This document shows positions 25,762 through 37,100 of a stretch of 64,000 bases of DNA, piece by piece. The position numbers and the translations under genes are program-made. Numbering within the stretch: position 1 is the first letter of the stretch; each line of letters begins with the position of its first letter. Source of the DNA: Parietaria judaica. Lineage: Eukaryota > Streptophyta > Magnoliopsida > Rosales > Urticaceae. The stretch is from contig OX940864.1 in assembly GCA_954871525.1 (NCBI GenBank), positions 1,234,001-1,298,000 on the forward strand, given 5' to 3'. Below the pieces are notes generated by a model. The model ran no database searches, had not been told where the DNA came from, and was given only the letters and a program-made list of their open reading frames with translations.

Positions 25762-26571
25762 TAGGGGTGAAAATTTTGTACTCGGTTCCCGGTTTTGTCC
25801 CGGTTTTGCTCCCAGTACCGGACCGTTTTTGGCAAAAAATCAGTTTTTTCTTTTTACTATAACCTAAAAAGGGACATCCCGGTTCCGGTTTGAAAAACCA
25901 TAACCAAAACCAATTCAAAATCTGAAATTCCCGGTTTTCTTGTCTCGGTTCCGGTTTTATGCCGTTTTGTTATAAGTTTGTCGTTTTTTTAGCATGTCAT
26001 TTCTTATAAGTCGTTTACTATTAGGGTTTTAATCCATTATTTTTTTTCCAACCCATTATTTTAACATGTCATTTATTTTTCAGCCATTACTCGGTATTTT
26101 ATTTAACATGTCATTTCTTATATGTCGTTTTGTTATAAAAAATAATTTGTTTGTACTCGATATTTACTATTTAGCATTTTAGACTCGGTTTTTTGCACTG
26201 ATATTTGGATTTGGCATTGTGAAGTTCACAACGTGAACTTGGATCTTGCATTTTTTTATTTTGTATTTTGCTTTTGTACTCGGATTTGGTATTTTACATT
26301 TTGGATTTACTCAGATTTGGTAATTTGCATTTTGGATTTGGTTTTTTTCATGTTTCTATCTTGGATTTTGTCCCGGATTTCGTCCCGAATTTTGGTCTTA
26401 AAAAAATTGGGATTTTAATCGGTGTCCCGGTCCCGGTCCCGGTTCTGATTTAAAACAAAACAAGGACTTTTCAGAATCAGAACCAAAACCAGGACAGAAA
26501 ACTGTGTCCTGATTTTTCCGGGGAACAAAAAATAGTCAAATTCCCGATTCCCGGTTCTAGTTTCAACCATA
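25762..26571. mobile_element. hAT-type MITE nested in foldback element
   Basis: Ends TAGGGGTGAAAA and TTTCAACCATA form short imperfect inverted repeats. The exact 8-bp duplication ATTACTAT is at 25754-25761 and 26572-26579. The uninterrupted target survives in the opposite arm of the host palindrome at 25201-25226, which confirms the insertion. The interior has CCCGGTTCCGG-type repeats and no gene. Confidence 0.8.
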
Positions 26572-26633
26572 ATTACTATGTCACTTATTAATAATTTTCT
26601 ATTTATATTCTTATTTTTTTAAGATATAACGCG

Positions 26634-26712
26634 ATGTGAATGTGTTTTTAGTGGTTATGTTGTTTTTATATGTGGGGGGAGGTGATAGGTTCGAGTCCTA
26701 CCAAAGCCACAA
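26634..26712 (+). other. tRNA-like segment, right arm of foldback element
   Basis: Mirror copy of the segment at 25076-25146. It keeps TAGTGGTTATGTTG and the B-box GGTTCGAGTCC, with TAGG/CCTA able to pair around the loop. It looks like a tRNA-derived or SINE-like sequence captured before the palindrome formed, not a functional tRNA gene. Confidence 0.45.
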
Positions 26713-26999
26713 CCGATTTTTTTAAATGGTTTATCGCGTCATAAATACCCAAACTTTGGTTTATCACGACATAAATACCAAAAGTTTGGATAACGTCGCG
26801 GTCAACGACCGCGTGGCGTGCCACGTGGAAAGAGGCTAACGGCCACGTGGACGGCACCGTTAATGGATGGACGAAGAAAACTGGTCAACGCCCTAAAACG
26901 TACTTTGGGTACTTTTGCCACCACTTTTCGACTTTGGGTACACGAGGGGTTCTTTGACCAAAATTTGGATATTTTCGCCGTCATTAACCCTTATATCTT

Positions 27000-27925
27000 C
27001 GACTTTTTTGTGTGCGTATGGTGTACACTTTTTTTAACGAATTGAATATAACATTTTATGTAAAGTCATAATAAATAAAGGCCCAATTGTTTGATTAGAT
27101 TGCATTCGAAATTATCGAATTGGATTGAGAATTATTTTCCGACCTCAAACGAGGCCATCTGGAAGTTAAACAATTTTTTTTTTTTTTCATTTTTAACACA
27201 ACGCGGCAACAACAAGGGTGTAAACAAAACCAATACGGTTTTAAACCGCATCCGGGCTGGAACTGCTTTATTAATTCACAACTGTATTAAATCGGATTAA
27301 ACTTGAACCGAGTTTTCAAAATCATATCCAGGTTAAAACCGTTTCCAGATTTAGGGGTACACGGAATCCGAATTATAGGTTACTCGAATATGATTTTTAA
27401 TTTATTTAATTTTTAATATATATTTTCTCTCTCTTTTTAATGGGTTTTTTCTTCTTCTTTATACTATTTAATATTCTTATGTTATTTTCAAATTTTTTTT
27501 TTAACTTAATACATATTTTAGTTAAAGATATAGCATTAAACTATTTTTCTATTTTATTTTTACTTTTTTATTAATTAATCCGGATCCGGGTCTTGATATT
27601 AAATCTGAGTCTAATTTAGTATCCAAAAATCGGGATTTAAAACATTTTCAATTTGGATGCAGAATTTGATTTTGAAAAAACTCAATTACGAATCCGAGTT
27701 CCGGTTTTTGGCAACAAAATAAAAGTGCGGATACCGTACCCGCCTGCCTGGACCCTAACGCACCACTAGAAAAAGTTGAGGGGCTATTATTGGCAAAATG
27801 AAGGTGAGACTTGAGAGAGGGGGAGAGATAAAGTGGTGGGTGAAGTGTGCTTTCATTAGGAAATTCTTTTTCAAAAATGATTTAATTTCGTCATCGTCGC
27901 ATATTATTAAAAGCTTTTTGTTTTA
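27000..27925. other. Intergenic DNA upstream of NF-YA
   Basis: Mostly AT-rich, with CGGATCCGGGT-like motifs (27240-27770) resembling those at 20520-20640, probably old repeat remnants. No gene was seen. Confidence 0.5.
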
Positions 27926-29033
27926 CAGCAATACCAAGAAGAAGAAGAAGAAGAGGAGACATGTCCAACTTCATCCCAACACCTCTCAGTCTTGCTTCTT
28001 CTTAGCGTATCAAATCCCAAAGTTCTCTCCTTTTTCTTCTTTCTCTCTCTCCTCAATCCGTACGTTTCCTTCTCTCTCTCTCTCTCTCTCTCTCTCCCAT
28101 TAGCGAGAGACTGAGATCAGAGCCAATGTTTTTCTTGCCTGTGATTTGAAGAAAGGGAAAGCGAGGTGGTCCTGCTATAAACGACGTCGTTACAGTCCGC
28201 TATATGGCCATGTTCGGATCTTCTAGATTCTCGTCAAAGCTTGTTTTTTCGTTGTCGTTTTCTGGCTTTTCACTGGTTATGGAGTTCTGGGTCGCTCTCT
28301 TTTCTGCATTTGGTTGACTCTGTGCTCTTCTTAGCCCATACAAAAAGATAGGGGCTTTTCTGTGATTAATGGAAAGCTTCGATCTTTAGGGTTTTCTGTG
28401 TTCATGATTTTCAGTAGATTCACATTATGCATGTGAAATTATTTTCGTATATTTTTTTTATATTTTATTACTAATTTTTGGTGCATGGTCTTTGAAAATC
28501 ACTTATAAGATCTCTCTATCCCTCTATATATAGATATATATTCGATATAACTAGATTGAGGTTGCTTTTTTTTTTTTTTGTAATTTTTGTTAATCTTGTG
28601 TTCTCATTATTTCATTGTTATTGGATCATATGGCATGTATTTTGTGCTCATTAAATTAATTTACCTTATTAGTGCTTAATTTATTTCCATTTTGGTGCAT
28701 TTTAGATTATTTTTTTGGTAGAAATCTAGTCAGTTATTACTTATAAATGCATTTATTTATTTATTTTGTTGGATATATATTGCTCAATTTATTGGGAGAA
28801 GCTCTTTAATTTATAGCTGAAATAGACTAATGCTTTTTTTTTTTTTTGGGTGTTTTTCAGTTCTAATGTGAACTTCATCGAGGAATCTCGATCGATACCT
28901 GTCTGCATTACAAAGGTTTCACAGTTTGGAGCTTCAGTTTTTCGGGTTACACTTTACCAGATCGTCCTCGAGTTTGTTTTCGGGCAATCTCGACAAAGTC
29001 TTTGTGTTTGAGAGGGAGTAATTTCAGCGAGCA
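27926..29033 (+). promoter_or_regulatory. NF-YA 5' leader with probable leader intron
   Basis: A CT-rich tract (28068-28096) and transcribed-looking leader sequence start near 27930. A polypyrimidine tract followed by CAG ends at 28860, just before the leader sequence that runs to the ATG at 29034. This indicates an untranslated first exon and an intron of about 0.7 kb. The exact donor is uncertain. Confidence 0.5.
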
Positions 29034-30798
29034 ATGTTTTCAATCTCATCAGAATCAGGTACTTTATATCTATTTTTCGGTAGATGTACGTTGAAACTTT
29101 TGATTTAACAAATTAAGTACTCAATGATTAATATGTAATATGCTCGGTCGATTCTCATTGTTTTCGGTAGTTAATCTAGTATGTTTTGTTGAGGATCATT
29201 GGTTTGCTTTCTTGGAATTATTTATTTTCATTTGGATCTTGAACTTGGGCATTTTATTTCGATTCTTACAAGTAAATTCGTAATTCGCTAGTCATTCTTA
29301 ACTGGTATCTTTTTTGAAATTTGATTTTGGAATAAAAAAGGCTTTTGAGAATCATTTTTTTCTTTTTTCATTGAAAACGATATACGATCATTAATTTTTT
29401 TATTTTTAAATTTTCCATTTAAACTTTCATCGCCATCAAAAAACCGGTTTTAAACCGAACCCTTCTAAAAGTTACGAAGACCCGACCCGACCCGAATAAC
29501 CGGTTTTGACCCCCCAAGTTGACAGGGTTTTTCTTGACGCCTAACATCTTGTTTTTTATGACTCAGGTGAAGATGCAATCTCTTCTGAGGGCACCGAGGA
29601 CCAAATGAAGCCGGTTTTCATGTTTGGAAACCCGGAGTTCACAATTCATCCGTCACAAGCTGGAAGCAGCCATATAATGGTAGGTCTATATATAGGATGT
29701 TGTGGAGTATATCATAAAGTTATTAAAGTGATTGATATAATTGTTTAATTATAATGCTCATGTTAATCGTTTTTGTTTCTGCTGCAGGCAGGTGTACCGT
29801 ACCAATATGGTGAACCGTATTTTGGGGGGCTGTTGGCTTCGTTCGGCCCACAAACTCTTGTAAGTTTCCTCTAGTCGAACGGTTTGCGTTTTTCATAGCT
29901 TGTTTGTCAAGTTATGACTGGAGATTAATGAGAAGGTGTAGGAGCATTATTCAAGCATATCAGTCTCTCTAGATTTAGGGTTTTCGAACGTAGGGAAACA
30001 GCGTGACTTCGGTTCTAGACCCGAGAAGAGATCGATATCGTAGAGTCGTTTAATTGTATTATATGCTTTGATTAATGCATTGTATATATTGGGTGATAGA
30101 TGATGGGCATGGCTCCGGCACGGGTTCCGTTACCTGTGGATCTCGCAGACGATGGACCGATCTATGTGAACGCCAAGCAGTACCACGGCATCCTCAGAAG
30201 GCGCCAATCTCGTGCGAAGCAAGAAGCTCAGAACAAGCTCATCAAGCAGCGAAAGGTAATATAGTACCGGGTTTTTTAAGTGGCACTACCAATTGATCTC
30301 ATCTAAAAAGTAAAGATAAGTACCCATTCTTTTTTTTTTGGCCGGACGAAGTTGTCAAACACTAATAATAGCGTGCGACAGGTATCAAAATAGCCGGTAA
30401 AATTTCAATTCGAATCGTATCAATTCTCATACGTAATTCCTTATCGTGAATTCATATCTTCCATTCCTTTGCAGCCTTACCTCCATGAGTCCCGTCATCA
30501 GCACGCCCTGAACCGGGTGAGGGGATCCGGCGGGCGCTTCCTCAGCAAAAAGCAGCTGCAGCAGCAGCGCGATCCGACCCCCGCATCAGCCGCCGGAAAC
30601 TTCCACCGCCAGAACGTCAAAGACAGACCGGAGCACGAAACTCATCGCTCGGGTTTTGGTGAGTACCTCTCCGCAGCTTCCCGCCCCGACCCCGGCCCCG
30701 CTCCCGATGGAGGAAGGCGGTTCCCGAGCGGGGCGATGCAGTGCAGCGGGTCGCTCGTCCACGGAGGGACCCAGCACTGCGCCTCCGTCGTCCGGTAA
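29034..30798 (+). CDS. NF-YA: Nuclear factor Y subunit A (CCAAT-binding factor HAP2)
   Basis: Coding exons 29034-29058, 29567-29679, 29788-29859, 30100-30255 and 30475-30798 give 229 residues in one frame. NF-YA is the sequence-specific subunit of the trimeric NF-Y factor: it docks on the NF-YB/NF-YC histone-fold pair and contacts CCAAT. The conserved core is complete. The association helix starts at [19 protein letters not shown] (about residues 92-110), and the DNA-binding part [20 protein letters not shown] starts at 123. The intron between them, after IKQRK, lies where plant NF-YA genes usually have one. The C-terminal tail is Pro/Gly/Ser-rich. A miR169 site in the 3' untranslated region (30844-30864) suggests post-transcriptional control. 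Which NF-YA paralogue this is cannot be set by eye. Confidence 0.96.
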
Positions 30799-30843
30799 GA
30801 AACCAGACAGAAAAACCTCAGACCTCGGCTTCTGGTCGGCGGT

Positions 30844-30864
30844 CAGGCAAATCATCCTTGGCTT
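30844..30864 (+). promoter_or_regulatory. miR169 target site in NF-YA 3' UTR
   Basis: The sequence CAGGCAAATCATCCTTGGCT (plus one base) begins 46 nt after the stop codon. It is nearly perfectly complementary to plant miR169, which is known to cleave NF-YA mRNAs at such 3' UTR sites. About two mismatches to the commonest miR169 forms, judged from memory. Confidence 0.88.
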
Positions 30865-31169
30865 GTTACTCAAGAAACCTGTTCTCATCATCTGTTCTGT
30901 GAAATATGATGATGCTTCTGTGTGATATTATTTAGTGTTATGACTCTGCAAGCAAAAGTGCTTGAACTCTGTGACTTGTGTTTGTGTGTGTTGAACTGAT
31001 TGTGAGATTTGCTGTGTATTTACTGACTCAACGGTATTGTATTAAACTTGGGTATTTTTACCGGCACGTTAATGTTATGGCAATAGTGTTGTGTATTTTC
31101 GCATTTGGAGTTACAAACGACATTGGTATGAGTTCGTGGATTTGTGACATAATATCTAGTATGACATTC

Positions 31170-32343
31170 GTTAAATTGCGGTAATAATGCACTACTTTTA
31201 GTCAACAAGGGTTTTAGGTAGAGCTGCAGGAAAACGTCGCCAATCCTCACCACGACGCGTCGCGACGCTTGCTTGGGAATCGCGACGAGTCGCGATTTTG
31301 AGGCAAAAGTCGCGACTCTCGGATGGGGATCCGCGTGAAGCCCATCAACGGCTCACATTCAAGATCCGCGTCATTTTGTCTTTTTGTGGCATAAATAATA
31401 CATTTTTTACCCTAATTTTATTACCCAACCACAATTATTACCCTCTTTACTCGAATTTCAACCCTAAAATTTCAAATTTCAAATAACTTGAATATCTCGT
31501 CTTATCATATTTATTTATATGTTAATTAAATTTGTTAAAATTATTACAACTTTAAAAACTATTATTTATTAACATATGTTACAAATTATAAATTAACAAT
31601 AAAAAACAAGATTATTATTATGTTACAAACCAAAAAATTATAACATACTTAAATATTAATTTTGAAAAAAATAACTTAGAGATAATAATTTTAAATAATT
31701 AACATACTTAAAGAATATTTTGAAATAATTAATAAAGTTTGATAATTAAATTCGGGTAAAAAGTACTAAAAATAAACATTTCAAGAAAACAGATACATTT
31801 GCCGCAAAAAAAGCCCAGAGAGTCGCGAGAAATCGCGACCCACCGCGACTGCACGAGTCGCGACGCGTCGCGACGGGAACAGTCGCGATTTTTGGCGATT
31901 CGGGCGCGACCAGTCGCGACGTCGTGAGCCCCAGCTCTAGTTTTAGGTCCTCAACCTTTTAAAGTGGTAGGAAAAAATGCACAAGGTACGTGACTCTGAA
32001 ATCCGTTGGTCTTTTGTTAAGGACGTTAACTTGTGCTATTGTGGTATCTCGGGCTCGACGGGAAAGCCACATGGTGAGCCGAAGATGCCACATCAGCACG
32101 TGGATGACCACATGGCGAGCCTAAGATGCCACGTGGATGGCCACATGGCAACTCCTGTACCACGTGGATGACCACATATGGCGAGCCCAAGATGCCACAT
32201 CAGCACAAATTAACGTCCATAACAGAAGGACCAACGGATTTTATGGTCAACGCACGTTGTATATTTTTGTCATCACTTTAAAAGATTGGGGACTTAATAC
32301 CTCTGTTGACCAAAGATCGTGCATTATTGCTGCACAATTTACC
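31170..32343. mobile_element. Foldback element, family 4, with nested hAT derivative
   Basis: The left end GTTAAATTGCGGTAATAATG is mirrored by the right end (ATTATTGCTGCACAATTTACC). The arms share CAACCTTTTAAAGTGGTAGG-like sequence in inverted order, and the central part has about three GATGCCAC(A/G)T-containing repeats. A clean target duplication was not found, so limits are approximate. It is interrupted by the hAT derivative at 31219-31939. Confidence 0.6.
31219..31939. mobile_element. Internally deleted hAT derivative
   Basis: The ends TAGAGCTG and CAGCTCTA carry an 8-bp duplication GTTTTAGG (31211-31218 and 31940-31947). Both subterminal regions carry CGCGAC motifs. Internal sequence at about 31380-31480 matches, in reverse, the 5' flank of the transposase gene in the large hAT (about 19840-19950). 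It therefore looks like a deletion derivative of that family. No transposase remains. Confidence 0.85.
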
Positions 32344-32913
32344 GTATTTTTTATTGGTTATAAATATTCAATTTATATATAAGTCTTAAAATTTAATATT
32401 TATTATTTTACCTCTAATGTAATGCAGACATGACCGAGAAGAGAGGTCAGCCCAACAAGGCCCAATCTCATGTGGGCCGGTCTCGACCCGAATTTTTGAC
32501 CCATTAGCCTTTCAAGCATCTTTCCTTTCCGGTAAGCTCCCGGTAGTGGGTACGACGTGGCAAAAAGAAAAAGAAAAAGAAAAAGAATTCCCATTAATTA
32601 TTAATCATCGCCAAAATTAGTATTCTTCTTCACTCACTCAACAACACTCTCAGTCTCTCTCACTCTTCCTTTCCCTCTCTCTCCTCCTTCACGCCATTTT
32701 CATCCTCCAAGCTTCTCTCTCTCAGCTCCATTTCATACACATATGTGTATATATAGGTGTATGTCAAAGTGTGTATACTATATATATTATATATAATTGA
32801 AGTGTTTCTGAGCTCTAACGTTCATGGTTTTTTTTGTTGTGAAGTTGATTTCTGAGAAGAGAAGCGTCGATCATCTCTGTAATTCGCCATTGTTGTGAAG
32901 AGAGAATCGGAGA
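32344..32913 (+). promoter_or_regulatory. Upstream region and leader of BRX-like gene
   Basis: It contains GGCCCA-type motifs (32430-32480) and a CT-rich, transcribed-looking leader from about 32630. No separate gene was seen. The leader before the ATG at 32914 is likely the BRX-like 5' untranslated region. Confidence 0.45.
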
Positions 32914-35900
32914 ATGTTGACGTGCATAGCTCGCCCGAAGAAGCTCGGCGACGACGAGGCGAATCCGCCGGAGGAATCGGACTCGGCCAACGCCGCTACC
33001 AAGCAGCAAATGAAGTCGATCACCACTCAGGTACGATCACAATCCGAAATCGCAGCTTCGTAACGTCGGAGATCGGGATCGGAAGTCTCTAACGACGAGT
33101 TTGTTGTGGATTCAGCTGAAGGACATGGCCTTGAAGGCCTCGGGAGCCTACCGGCAGTGCAACTCCTGCACCGGCCAGCCAATGAAGGCGCCGGGCGGCG
33201 CCGGCGGAGGCGGCGCAGAGTCGGATGCTGACTCCGACCGGTTCCGGTGGTCGTACCGGAGGACTAACTCGGCCTCGGCCTCGGGGCCGAGGGTTTGGGG
33301 GAAGGAGATGGAGCTGCGGCTGAAGGGGATCTCGAGCTCGAGCGGCGAGGGGACACCGAGCTCCACAGGGAGCGGCTCGGTCCGGCGCGTCGAGCCGCCA
33401 ATCGTGTTCGTGGAGGAGAGCGAGCCGAAGGAGTGGGTCGCGCAGGTCGAGCCCGGTGTCCTCATCACGTTCGTCTCCCTCCCGCGCGGCGGGAACGACC
33501 TCAAGCGGATTCGCTTCAGGTACGCCCCTCTAACAGACGCCCCGAATTTAACACTGCCAATTGGTTTCGAGATAGAATCCGAAATAGCCAAACACACCTA
33601 GTTGAGTTTATAAACGGAATCAACCCGGTTTTTCGAAACCTTAAATTACTCCATTGCCAATTGATTTCGACAGTGCCGCTTTTCAGTGTAATTGCGTCTC
33701 TGTTTTGGTGGTTGGATTGTTGCCATGTTTGCATTGCTTGGGTTTAATGGCGATAGCGAAGTAACGGAAACGTTAAGCCAATAGGAATTCTCTCTGATCC
33801 ACATTGGGTTTGATTGTTAACGCATTGATTGAGAGTCCGTCTTTACTCTTCACTTGAGATCTTTTTCTTTAATGGCCTTAAACAACTGTCAGCCATTGTT
33901 GGTGGGTCTCGTCTTGGATCGCTTCCTAAGTGTGTTCATAGTCAATCATACAATCCCTCGAATCAAGGAAAATATATATAATTAGAATGCGAATGATTTT
34001 TTTTGTTCGTTACTTCGTATGAAGAATTTTTTTGGGAGAGTTTTGGAAGGGAGGGACCCAGTGAGTGAACACAGTAACTCTCACGCCTCCTCATGAAAAG
34101 CAATCCCAACGCAATATATTATATATATTATATGTAGGGATATTTGTCTCATAAGCATCCATTCTTGTAAATCAGCTTGTGGGTTTGTCCGACTTTCAAT
34201 TTTGTCTATGTCGAGTACATTTACGTCTTTAATGTTTCCTTGTGTGTCTGGTATGATAGATCTTAATGAGATATAGACAATTAGGTACTAAAAAAAAGAG
34301 TGAGAATTTACCGCGCACTTAGTACAAAGTTGGGTACTTATGATGCAAATATTCCGGTATTGAAAAGGAAAAGAAGAGGTGACAAAATGAAGTTGGTGGT
34401 GGGACAATGTATGATTGTGGAGAGAAGCTTTTGGAGTGAGTGTTTTGTCGATGTGTCGGAGGAGCTCTCTCCCACGCTTGTCCCTTATTCTCCGCGTTTT
34501 GTCTTCTTTTATCACCATTTTAATTAACCTTTCTTTCTTTTTGCCTATTCATTTCATACATACACATCTTTCTTCTTTGTCAATATGCCTAGTAAGATAA
34601 CAAGACAGAAACGTGAAAGTTGAACCGTTTCGGATGCTTATGTATAGGGGACAAAAAACAAGTGTGGTATTTAATTCCTTGGTCCTCTTTTCTGACTTGT
34701 TGCGACCGTGGTATTGGATAATTCTAGTACATCCCTTTCGAATTCGGACAATGAATCGACTTTTGCTTCGCATAAGGACAGTCATCCTAGTAAAAAAATA
34801 TTTTTTTAAGAGTACTTTTCAATTGTGTCCATGAGTTGTTTTTTTTTTTTTTTTTGTTGGTTTAGTTTACCCTTGTTGCGTACACAACTTGTTTAAAAGT
34901 ATTTTAGTCGATTTAATTAATTTTTAAAATTTTGTGGGATTTTTATAGTTAAGCGACAAAATTATATTCTAGCACTAATTATGTTACGGATAAGTATAAA
35001 GTTTTTATCATTTTTAACATTCACGCAAGGACTGATCCAAGTGAGTACGAGAGTGACTCATGTCACCCCGAATTTATGAACTATTTAGATCGATATTGTA
35101 ATGAACAAACTTAATTAAATATTAATACTTATAAATCATGACAAGCCATATCATTTCTTTGCATAATTTTTCAACCTAAGCCCAAGTCCTTGGTTACATG
35201 TTACTTTTAAAGAGTATAGGGGCATTATTGATAAAAATAAATAAATATGGGGGCATTTCTCCAATTACTCAATTTTTAATCTTGAAGTTTTGGTTTGTCT
35301 CGTTACTTAAGCTTTTGTCTTAATTAATTAGTGAAGGGTCGATTACTTTTGGACCCACCAACTGCACTTGATGACTTTGGCTCAGCTAAGGTCAAATATA
35401 GCCCCCCTCAAAAAAAAAAAAAAAAAAGGTCAAATATAGCCACTTTTGTCATCACTTTATTTCCATTCACCGAACGGCAATCTTAACCCTTTTCAATATT
35501 TAAATTTCCATGTACCTCCTTGGTCAAAAAAGTATTATTGAGCGTGCCTTTAAGAAGCCTAGAATGATTAATTACTGTGGTACTTACTACTTAATGGTTT
35601 TACACTACCACTCGAGAAGATTCCTTCCTTGAATTATGCCAAGCACGATTAAAGTCAAAAGAAGAAAGCTGTGTTGTCGTCATAATTAATTAGGATTAGG
35701 GTTTGCTAATCACTTTGTTAACTGTTAATCTTGTGTGATTAGCCGGGAGATGTTTAACAAGTGGCAAGCTCAGAGATGGTGGGCAGAGAATTATGACAGA
35801 GTCATGGAGCTCTATAATGTCCAGAGGTTTAACCGCCAAGCTTTCCCTCTTCCAACCCCACCAATATCTGAAGACGAGGTTATTTTCGAACCCTAATTAT

Positions 35901-37100
35901 GTTGCCAAAGATATTCAATTTTGAGACAACAATTAATTTTTATAATAATAGTTAAACAATATAATCAATGCATGTATTTTCTAAGAATAATAATTAAACT
36001 TTGACGTTAAGTTAAGCAATGTGCATAATTACATGATGAAATACTAGTGTTTAGGAATGGAATTATATAAACGTGTGCATTATAAGGTTCCGGCAAAAAA
36101 ACCGCAAATGATTTTAAGAAACTAAAAATTTGAAAGAAAAAAAAAATTATACTTAATATTGAATTAAAAAAAATCATATTATTTTATATTTTGATAAAGA
36201 ATGTCATATAATAATTTCAAAAAAATTAACATTTTTTGTCCAAATCTCCGAAAATTATTAAACCATATTTCAATTTTAGATAATTTTGCGGGAAATTTCT
36301 AATTTGTTAACATTATAAATGCAGTGAGAAATTGTGCACGAGGCAAAATGCGAAAATTCACAAAATTAATAAGAAGCATTGATGCAAACTACTCTATGTT
36401 TATTTTATTGTTGATGTTTGAACTCAACAGTCACAGAGCTCGAAGATGGACTCCTTTGAAGCCAGCCCGGTAACCCCGCCGCTAACCCGAGAGCACTTGC
36501 CCCGTCACCTTCACCGTCCCACGGGGATGACAAAGCGGTACTCCTCGTCGGACTCCTTTGAGCAGAGCTCGATGCAGTCGCGCCACAACTCCACGCCCAA
36601 GATGTCCAGCCTCAGCGCCGCCAAAACCGAGGCCTCGTCCATGGACACCTCCATCAGGAGCAGTGATTCCCGGGACGCCGACCGCTCGGGCGAGCTCTCT
36701 GTGAGCAACGCCAGCGAGGCGGAGGCCGAGTGGGTCGAGCAGGACGAGGCTGGGGTTTATATTACCATTAGGGCGTTGCCCGGCGGGAAACGCGAGCTCC
36801 GGCGAGTCAGATTCAGGTAATATTTTTTAATTGTATAGTAGTGACTAGTGATTAAGTATTTTTATAATCTACATAGTTGACCGTCACCTTGTTTCTAAGC
36901 AAAGATGACTTGTTCCACAAGCAACAAGAAACATTAATGAAACTCGTGTCATCTTTTGTTGCAATACATCTTAAAAACATTCCATGATTATGTAACAAAC
37001 ATGCTTCTTTTCTTCTCGCAGCCGAGAAAAGTTCGGGGAAATGCACGCTAGGTTATGGTGGGAAGAGAATCGGGCAAGGATACACGAACAATATCTATGA
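32914..37100 (+). CDS. BREVIS RADIX family protein (BRX-like), 5 exons
   Basis: Coding exons 32914-33030, 33116-33519, 35743-35878, 36431-36816 and 37022-37100 give 373 residues in one frame. The protein starts [10 protein letters not shown], the family N-terminus with a Cys thought to be lipidated for plasma-membrane binding. It carries two BRX domains, at about residues 145-205 ([34 protein letters not shown]) and 318-373 ([34 protein letters not shown]). Each domain is split by an intron at the same place, just before the REMF/REKF motif, which reflects their internal duplication. The linker is Ser-rich and could be phosphorylated. Family members act at the plasma membrane in polar auxin transport and phloem or stomatal development. 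Intron 2 is 2.2 kb and has no recognised gene. The specific paralogue is not resolved. Confidence 0.95.

Larger units (their letters stand above)
24761..26990. mobile_element. Long foldback (Mutator-like) element, family 1-related, with nested insertion
   Basis: Ends GGGTTAATGACGG and CCGTCATTAACCC; the exact 9-bp duplication TTATATCTT is at 24752-24760 and 26991-26999. The outer about 90 bp matches family 1, but the inner arms are different. They carry an inverted pair of tRNA-like segments (about 25080-25145 and 26640-26710), then degenerate repeats of about 25 bp, in opposite orientation on the two sides. An 810-bp hAT-type element is nested at 25762-26571. It codes for no recognisable protein. 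Confidence 0.82.

Noticed and set aside
25076..26712. Two functional tRNA genes
   Set aside because: Only the A- and B-box regions are tRNA-like. The acceptor and anticodon arms do not pair well, and both lie inside a mobile palindrome.
27798..28103. 101-residue plus-strand frame before NF-YA
   Set aside because: It overlaps the CT-rich leader and ends in Ser-Leu repeats from the CT tract. It is best explained as untranslated leader.
33520..35742. A gene hidden in the 2.2-kb BRX-like intron
   Set aside because: Only short random frames were found. The sequence is AT-rich and no family motif or repeat end was recognised.
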